Assembly: GCF_900199455.1 (NCBI RefSeq)
Contig: NZ_FZQR01000007.1
Coordinates: 302,064-366,063 of the forward strand
DNA length: 64,000 nucleotides
Direction of reading: 5' to 3'
DNA from: Mesorhizobium carmichaelinearum
GTDB lineage: Bacteria; Pseudomonadota; Alphaproteobacteria; Rhizobiales; Rhizobiaceae
The stretch's first letter is position 1; each line of letters opens with the position of its first letter. Position numbers and translations under genes: made by a program. The notes under the pieces were generated by a model, which saw only the letters and a program-made list of their open reading frames with translations, did not search any database and was not told where the DNA came from. Positions 59,530 through 64,000 of this stretch are shown here, one piece after another.

Positions 59530-60534
59530 ATGGCCAAGACATTCAAAGCCGTAAAAATCTCCCGGGGCAACACAGGCTGGGGCGGCCCGCTCGTCATCGA
59601 GCCGACCAGCCAGCGCGACAAGGTCGTCTCCGTCACCGGCGGCGGCATCCATCCCGTGGCTCAGTTGATCGCCGACATGACCGGCGCCACAGCCGTCGAC
59701 GGCTTCAAGGCGCCGCCGGTCGAAGGCGAGATGGCGGTTGTCGTCGTCGATTGCGGCGGCACCGCACGCTGCGGCGTCTATCCGCGCAAGCGTATCCCGA
59801 CCGTCAATCTGACGCCGGTCGGCCAGGCTGGGCCGCTCGCCCAGTTCATCACCGAGGATATCTACGTTTCGGGCGTGAAGCCGGCCAACGTCACAATGGC
59901 GGACGGATCCGAGGCGGTCACCACTGCGGGGGGAGCAGCATCGATGAGTTCAAACAACAACAACGCTGCCGCGGCACCACAGCCGCTGCCGAGCGAAGGC
60001 GGGCTTATCGGCCTGATCAGCTCGATCGGCCGCGTCATGGGCCGGGTGGTCGGCATCTTTTTCAATTCCGGCCGCCGCACGATCGACCAGGTGGTGCGCA
60101 ACGTGCTGCCGTTCATGGCCTTCGTGACCATGCTCATCGGCCTGATCCTGTACACCGGCATCGGTGACGTGCTTGCCCAGCCGATGGGTCCGCTGGCCAA
60201 CAACATCGTCGGCCTGCTGATCATCTCGGCCATTTGCGGCCTGCCGTTCCTGTCTCCCATCCTCGGGCCAGGCGCCGTCATCGCGCAGGTCATCGGCGTG
60301 GCCATCATCGGCCCGCAGATCGCCAACGGCACGATTTCACCGGCGATGGCCCTGCCGGCGCTGTTTGCCTACAATACCCAGGTCGGCTGCGACTTTGTTC
60401 CCGTCGGCCTGGCGCTCGGTGAAGCCAAGCCGAAGACGATCGAAATCGGTGTTCCGGCGGTGCTCATCAGCCGTCAGATCATGGGCCCGGTCTCGGTGCT
60501 TATCGCCTGGGTCGTCAGCCTGATCGTGTTTTAA
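59530..60534 (+). CDS. srlE: PTS glucitol/sorbitol transporter subunit IIB-C2
   Basis: A 334-residue protein. The N-terminal IIB domain has the phospho-Cys region VVVDCGGTARCGVYPRKRIP. A Gly/Asn/Ala-rich linker (about residues 128-155) leads to membrane segments ending in FVPVGLALGEAKPKTIEIGV and LISRQIMGPVSVLIAWVVSL. It transfers phosphate from SrlB to the sugar during uptake. It is 16 bases after srlA. Confidence 0.9.
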   Translation: MAKTFKAVKISRGNTGWGGPLVIEPTSQRDKVVSVTGGGIHPVAQLIADMTGATAVDGFKAPPVEGEMAVVVVDCGGTARCGVYPRKRIPTVNLTPVGQAGPLAQFITEDIYVSGVKPANVTMADGSEAVTTAGGAASMSSNNNNAAAAPQPLPSEGGLIGLISSIGRVMGRVVGIFFNSGRRTIDQVVRNVLPFMAFVTMLIGLILYTGIGDVLAQPMGPLANNIVGLLIISAICGLPFLSPILGPGAVIAQVIGVAIIGPQIANGTISPAMALPALFAYNTQVGCDFVPVGLALGEAKPKTIEIGVPAVLISRQIMGPVSVLIAWVVSLIVF

Positions 60535-60561
60535 AGAGAGTAAGGAAATGAGGTTCGCCAT

Positions 60562-60942
60562 ATGACGGTTCTGCTGAGAACACGGGTCACTGCCATCGGG
60601 CCCGAAGTGGCGGATCTTGCCGAAGGGGGCGTGGTCATCCTGTTTGCGGATGGCTCGCCGCCGGAGCTTGCCGAGGTGTCGGTGCTCCACAAGACGGAGC
60701 AGGGACCAAGTGACGGAGCGCCCGCCAAGGGCGCTTCGATCACCCTTGGCGATGTTTCCGCGACCATTACCGCGGTTGGCTCCAGTGCATGGAGCAAGGT
60801 GCTCGAGATGGGCCACGTCGTCATCTCGTTCAACGGCGCCACCGAGGCCGAGAGGCCGGGCGAAATCTGCGCATCGCAGGTCGACGCCCAAGCGCTCGTG
60901 GCCGCCCTGAAGACAGACGCGATCATCACCATCGCCGCCTGA
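60562..60942 (+). CDS. srlB: PTS glucitol/sorbitol transporter subunit IIA
   Basis: A 126-residue cytosolic protein, close to the 123 residues of E. coli SrlB. It has LAEVSVLHKTEQGPSDGAP, containing the phospho-His near residue 43, followed by ITLGDVSATITAVGSSAWSK and LEMGHVVISFNGATEAERPG. It accepts phosphate from the HPr domain encoded next. The ATG at 60562 lies 28 bases after srlE; AGGAAATGAGG is upstream. Confidence 0.9.
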   Translation: MTVLLRTRVTAIGPEVADLAEGGVVILFADGSPPELAEVSVLHKTEQGPSDGAPAKGASITLGDVSATITAVGSSAWSKVLEMGHVVISFNGATEAERPGEICASQVDAQALVAALKTDAIITIAA

Positions 60943-60998
60943 AGCATTCGCGCCGCTGCCCGTCTGGTCACGGCGCTAGGAAAAGCAGAGTATTTGCC

Positions 60999-62975
60999 AT
61001 GGAACGCTCGACCATCGTCAGAGTGCATGAAGGTTTGCACGCTCGTCCCGCCACGCGGTTCGTCAAGCTCGCCAAGGGCTTCGAATCCGATGTCGAATTG
61101 GTCAAGGACGGCAAGGCGGTCAGCGCCAAGAGTTCCGTCAAGCTGATGCTGCTGGCGGTCAAGGAAAACCAGGAAGTCACCGTGCGGGCCAACGGCGCCG
61201 ACGCCATCGAGGCGATCGAAGCGCTGATCGGCTATCTGGAAAACCCCAAGGCGGGCCTCGACGATGAAGCCGAGCCGCACAGCCCGGCCAATGATGCCGG
61301 CCAAGAAACGGCACCCGCACCGGTGCTCCAATCCGTGCCCGGTCAGGCAAACGGCTTGCGCGGTGTCGCAGCCAGCGAGGGCGTCGCCATCGGGCCGGCT
61401 TTCGCACATTTCCCGCCTGACATCGCCGGACAGGGCCGCCTATTGCAGGCTGACGAAATCGCCGGCGAGATCGACAGGTTCCGTGCCGCCGTCGCCGCCG
61501 TCCAGGCGCGCATGGACCGAGCCCTGGCGCAGGACAGCCTGTCGGCGGGAGACCGTGGCATCGTCGCGGCACTCAGGGATATCGCCGCCGACGACAGCCT
61601 GACCGGCGAGGCCGAAAAGGCGATCAAGGGCGGCAATGATGCGGTCTCGGCCGTCATCACCGCAGCCGCCACCATCGCCGCCGATTTCAGCGCCGTCGAC
61701 GATCATTACCTCAATGCACGGGCGGACGATGTCCATGCGGTCGGACGGCAGATCTGCCTGGTGCTGCTGGGCCAGGACGACGTCAGTCTCGAAAACATCC
61801 CCGAGGGCGCCATTCTCATCGCCGACGACATCGGTGCCTGGGATCTGGCGCGCGCGCCGCTGAAACGCATTGGCGGGGTTATTTGCGGCCATGGTGGCGC
61901 CACCTCGCACATCGCCATCATCGCCCGTTCGCACGGCATCCCGGCGGTGCTCGGTCTTGGCGACCAGGTCAATGCCTTGCGCACCGCGCACGACGTGGCG
62001 CTCGACGGCAATACGGGCCATGTGATCATCGACCCCGACGCGGCGACGCGCGCCGAATACGCCGGTCGTGTCGAAGCGGGGGCGAAGGAGCGTGCCGGGC
62101 TGACCGCTTTCAAGACGGTGACGCCCAAGCGCGCCGACGGCAAGGTGATCGAGGTCGCGGCCAATATCGGCTCGCTGGAGGAAATCGAGGCGGCGCAGGA
62201 GGCGGGCGCCATGGGCGTCGGCCTGTTCCGCACCGAGCTTTTGTTCATGCGCCACATGCATCTTCCCTCGGAGGACATGCAGGCCGAGACCTATGCGGCG
62301 CTGGCCAAGGCCTTCGCGCCCCATCCGGTCATCGTGCGCACGCTCGACATCGGCGGCGACAAGCCGATTGCCGGCATCGAGTTTCCCGACGAGGAGAACC
62401 CCTTCCTCGGCTGGCGCGGCATCCGCATGTGCCTCGACCGGCCCGATATCTTCAAGCGCCAGCTCAGGGCGTTGCTGAGGGCCGCCGTGCACGGCAACAT
62501 CAAGGTGATGCTGCCGATGGTGTCCGATATTTCCGAAGTCACACGCACCCGTGCACTGGTCGGTGAATGCGCCGCTGAACTCAAGGCCGAAGGCGTGGCC
62601 TATGCGACGTTCGATCTCGGCGTGATGATCGAAACCCCGGCCGCGGTGCTGATTGCTCCGGCGCTGGCCAAGGAGGTGGCTTTCTTCTCGATCGGCACCA
62701 ATGACCTGACCCAGTACATCATGGCGGCCGACCGGCTCAACCCGACCGTGGCCAAGCTCAACGACGTCACCAATCCGGCGGTCATGTCGGCGATCGAGCT
62801 GACGGCCAAAGCCGGCGTCGCCGCCGGCATCATGGTCGGCATGTGCGGCGAGGCCGCCGGACGGCCGGATCTGATCCCGGCCTTCATCGAGATGGGCCTG
62901 ACCGAGCTTTCGATGAGCCCGGCCTCGATTCAGCGCGCCAAGAAGACGATCACGGCCATGGCGACCGGGGACTAG
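60999..62975 (+). CDS. fused HPr-enzyme I phosphotransferase of the glucitol PTS
   Basis: A 658-residue fusion. Residues 1-90 are HPr, with the phospho-His in VRVHEGLHARPATRFV and the Ser region SAKSSVKLMLLAV. A linker to about residue 115 leads to enzyme I, with the phospho-His in GGVICGHGGATSHIAIIARS, the PEP-binding DIGGDKP, NPFLGWRGIRM and FFSIGTNDLTQYIMAADRLN, and the Cys in GMCGEAAGRPD. It lacks the GAF domain of PtsP (the nitrogen PTS). Fused to HPr and adjacent to IIA/B/C, it makes the locus self-sufficient for PEP-driven sugar uptake. Confidence 0.92.
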   Translation: MERSTIVRVHEGLHARPATRFVKLAKGFESDVELVKDGKAVSAKSSVKLMLLAVKENQEVTVRANGADAIEAIEALIGYLENPKAGLDDEAEPHSPANDAGQETAPAPVLQSVPGQANGLRGVAASEGVAIGPAFAHFPPDIAGQGRLLQADEIAGEIDRFRAAVAAVQARMDRALAQDSLSAGDRGIVAALRDIAADDSLTGEAEKAIKGGNDAVSAVITAAATIAADFSAVDDHYLNARADDVHAVGRQICLVLLGQDDVSLENIPEGAILIADDIGAWDLARAPLKRIGGVICGHGGATSHIAIIARSHGIPAVLGLGDQVNALRTAHDVALDGNTGHVIIDPDAATRAEYAGRVEAGAKERAGLTAFKTVTPKRADGKVIEVAANIGSLEEIEAAQEAGAMGVGLFRTELLFMRHMHLPSEDMQAETYAALAKAFAPHPVIVRTLDIGGDKPIAGIEFPDEENPFLGWRGIRMCLDRPDIFKRQLRALLRAAVHGNIKVMLPMVSDISEVTRTRALVGECAAELKAEGVAYATFDLGVMIETPAAVLIAPALAKEVAFFSIGTNDLTQYIMAADRLNPTVAKLNDVTNPAVMSAIELTAKAGVAAGIMVGMCGEAAGRPDLIPAFIEMGLTELSMSPASIQRAKKTITAMATGD

Positions 62976-62998
62976 ATTTCCGGAAGCGCCGCTGGAGC

Positions 62999-63802
62999 TT
63001 ACGGCAAGTGGGCAAGCAAGGTGGCAAAGACAGGTGTCAGTTCCTCGACCGGGCTTGCCTTGGCGCAGGCCTGCACAACGCGGTCATGACGGATATCGGC
63101 AGCCAGGATGGCGATCTCCAGCATGTCCGGCTCCGGCGCGCCGTCGCGGCCGGTCGTCGCCAGGCCGCAGGCCAGAACCACCGGCGCCAGGCAGCTTATG
63201 TCAGGTGCCCTACCACCAATCGCGGCCGTTTCCGGCGCGGCCTCGCCAAAGCGGACGGGACGCTGGTTGAGCAACTCGACCAGCAGCGCCGCGCAGGTGG
63301 CCGCGATTGCCTGCAGTCCGGCAGCTCCGGGCATGGCCAGGGCAGCCAGCAGATCGCCATGGCGCTTGCGCATCGTGGCATGCGCGGCGGCGAAATCGGC
63401 TTCATGGATGCGGGCATTTTCGATCTTCAGCCCGGCCAGCACAGCCTTGGTCAGATAGTACATATCGCGCCGGAACAGGCGCTCGGCACTCAACTGCTGG
63501 TCTTCGTTTCCGGCCGGGAAATAGGTGCCGAGGCCCTTTACGGTCGTGCCGTCCACCTTGATCGGGCGCTCGTGCGGGACAAAGGATTCGGCGATCGACA
63601 ACGCTTCGTCGAAGGCGCTGGCGGCATGGCTGAGCAGGCCCTCGATGCCTTTGCCCGGAAATGGCGGCAGATGGCTGGTCGCTTCGCGCAGGACGCTGGC
63701 GTCGCCGGTGCCGTCATGGCGGCTCTGGCGGATGATGTCGCGGACTTCCCGCAACCGGTCCTTCAGATTGACGCGGACGTCTTCGGAGATTTGTCGGAGC
63801 AT
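62999..63802 (-). CDS. hypothetical protein next to the glucitol PTS
   Basis: A 267-residue soluble helical protein. I do not recognise the family. Visible features are an Arg-rich N-terminus (REVRDIIRQSRHDG), a Pro/Gly turn (LPPFPGKGIEGLLSHAASAF), FRRDMYYLTKAVLAGLKIEN, and a Leu/Ala-rich C-terminal half. The ATG at 63802 has GAGG eight bases upstream; ATG 63826 does not. It is convergent with the HPr-EI gene, with only 23 bases between. A role linked to the PTS is possible but unsupported. Confidence 0.65.
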   Translation of the reverse strand: MLRQISEDVRVNLKDRLREVRDIIRQSRHDGTGDASVLREATSHLPPFPGKGIEGLLSHAASAFDEALSIAESFVPHERPIKVDGTTVKGLGTYFPAGNEDQQLSAERLFRRDMYYLTKAVLAGLKIENARIHEADFAAAHATMRKRHGDLLAALAMPGAAGLQAIAATCAALLVELLNQRPVRFGEAAPETAAIGGRAPDISCLAPVVLACGLATTGRDGAPEPDMLEIAILAADIRHDRVVQACAKASPVEELTPVFATLLAHLP

Positions 63803-63869
63803 CGCGGATCGCCTCGAAAGTGCCATGGAGGGCGGCCAGCGAGGGGCCGGCCACCAACTCTACATTGTT

Positions 63870-63893
63870 CCTATCGATTGGTAGATCAATAGG
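63870..63893. promoter_or_regulatory. imperfect dyad upstream of the hypothetical gene
   Basis: CCTATCGAT and ATCAATAGG are 9-base arms with one mismatch and a 6-base spacer, 68 bases upstream of the hypothetical gene start and about the same distance before a possible plus-strand gene at the edge. It is a plausible regulator site for one or both. Confidence 0.4.
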
Positions 63894-63959
63894 CGATACT
63901 AGGCCAGCACGCAGAATCGGCGACGGCACGCTTGTCCGTCGCCGCGGGGGAGGGATGAT

Positions 63960-64000
63960 TTGGCCAGGCGACGACAAACCGGAGAGGGGCGGGCCGAAGA
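63960..64000 (+). CDS. possible start of a further gene, truncated by the window edge
   Basis: A GGGGGAGGG ribosome site ends five bases before a TTG codon whose frame reads LARRRQTGEGRAE and continues past the edge. The basic N-terminus would fit a DNA-binding protein, for instance a regulator of the sugar locus, but thirteen codons cannot show this. Confidence 0.3.
   Translation, partial: MARRRQTGEGRAE

Overview
The window is high-GC DNA with dense, overlapping operons. Its gene content is typical of the Hyphomicrobiales, most likely Mesorhizobium or a close relative: many ABC uptake systems for amines, amino acids and sugars, an acetoacetate decarboxylase/patatin/3-hydroxybutyrate dehydrogenase trio, DUF930 proteins, and rhizobial interspersed palindromic repeats. 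The genus is inferred from gene content and repeat types, not from a marker gene. No rRNA, tRNA, CRISPR array, insertion sequence or phage gene was seen.

Layout. (1) 1-12.8 kb is an amine catabolism region. It holds a truncated FAD oxidoreductase, a methyltransferase, a BetI-like repressor, two tandem polyamine-type binding proteins, a flavin amine oxidase, a potABC-like transporter on the opposite strand, a class III aminotransferase, a repeat-rich calcium-binding-like protein and a Rieske oxygenase. Three copies of the dyad TTGAA-N6-TTCAA lie at its promoters and suggest one BetI-like regulon. (2) 13-19 kb is signalling and envelope: a response regulator with a hybrid histidine kinase, a divergent degenerate response regulator, small membrane proteins and an L,D-transpeptidase. 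(3) 19-24.3 kb is an RND efflux pump with its TetR regulator. (4) 24.3-29.1 kb has an Lrp regulator, a 1018-residue kinase/M23/aminotransferase-fold fusion and an amino-acid binding protein. (5) 29.1-36.6 kb is a six-gene ABC/SIS/PfkB operon with a divergent ROK regulator, resembling fructosamine (Frl) operons. (6) 36.7-39.4 kb has a Pit phosphate transporter and an unknown membrane protein. (7) 39.7-42.7 kb is the ketone-body group. (8) 42.9-54 kb is a catabolic locus: LacI regulator, phosphodiesterase, COG4091-type dehydrogenase, TPP-dependent E1 alpha, E1 beta and lipoyl E2, then an iron/phosphonate-type ABC transporter. (9) 54-58 kb has a tandem duplication of a DUF930 gene with a broken HAD gene fragment, the intact HAD gene and a hypothetical gene. 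(10) 58.2-63 kb is a complete glucitol-type PTS with its own HPr-EI fusion, unusual for rhizobia, followed by an unknown gene and perhaps the first codons of another gene at the right edge.

The most striking item is in the E2 gene at 48483-49892. Two copies of a multi-hairpin palindromic element sit in frame and in the same orientation, inside the two interdomain linkers. One stem changes in a paired (compensatory) way between the copies. This looks like repeat elements domesticated as protein linkers.
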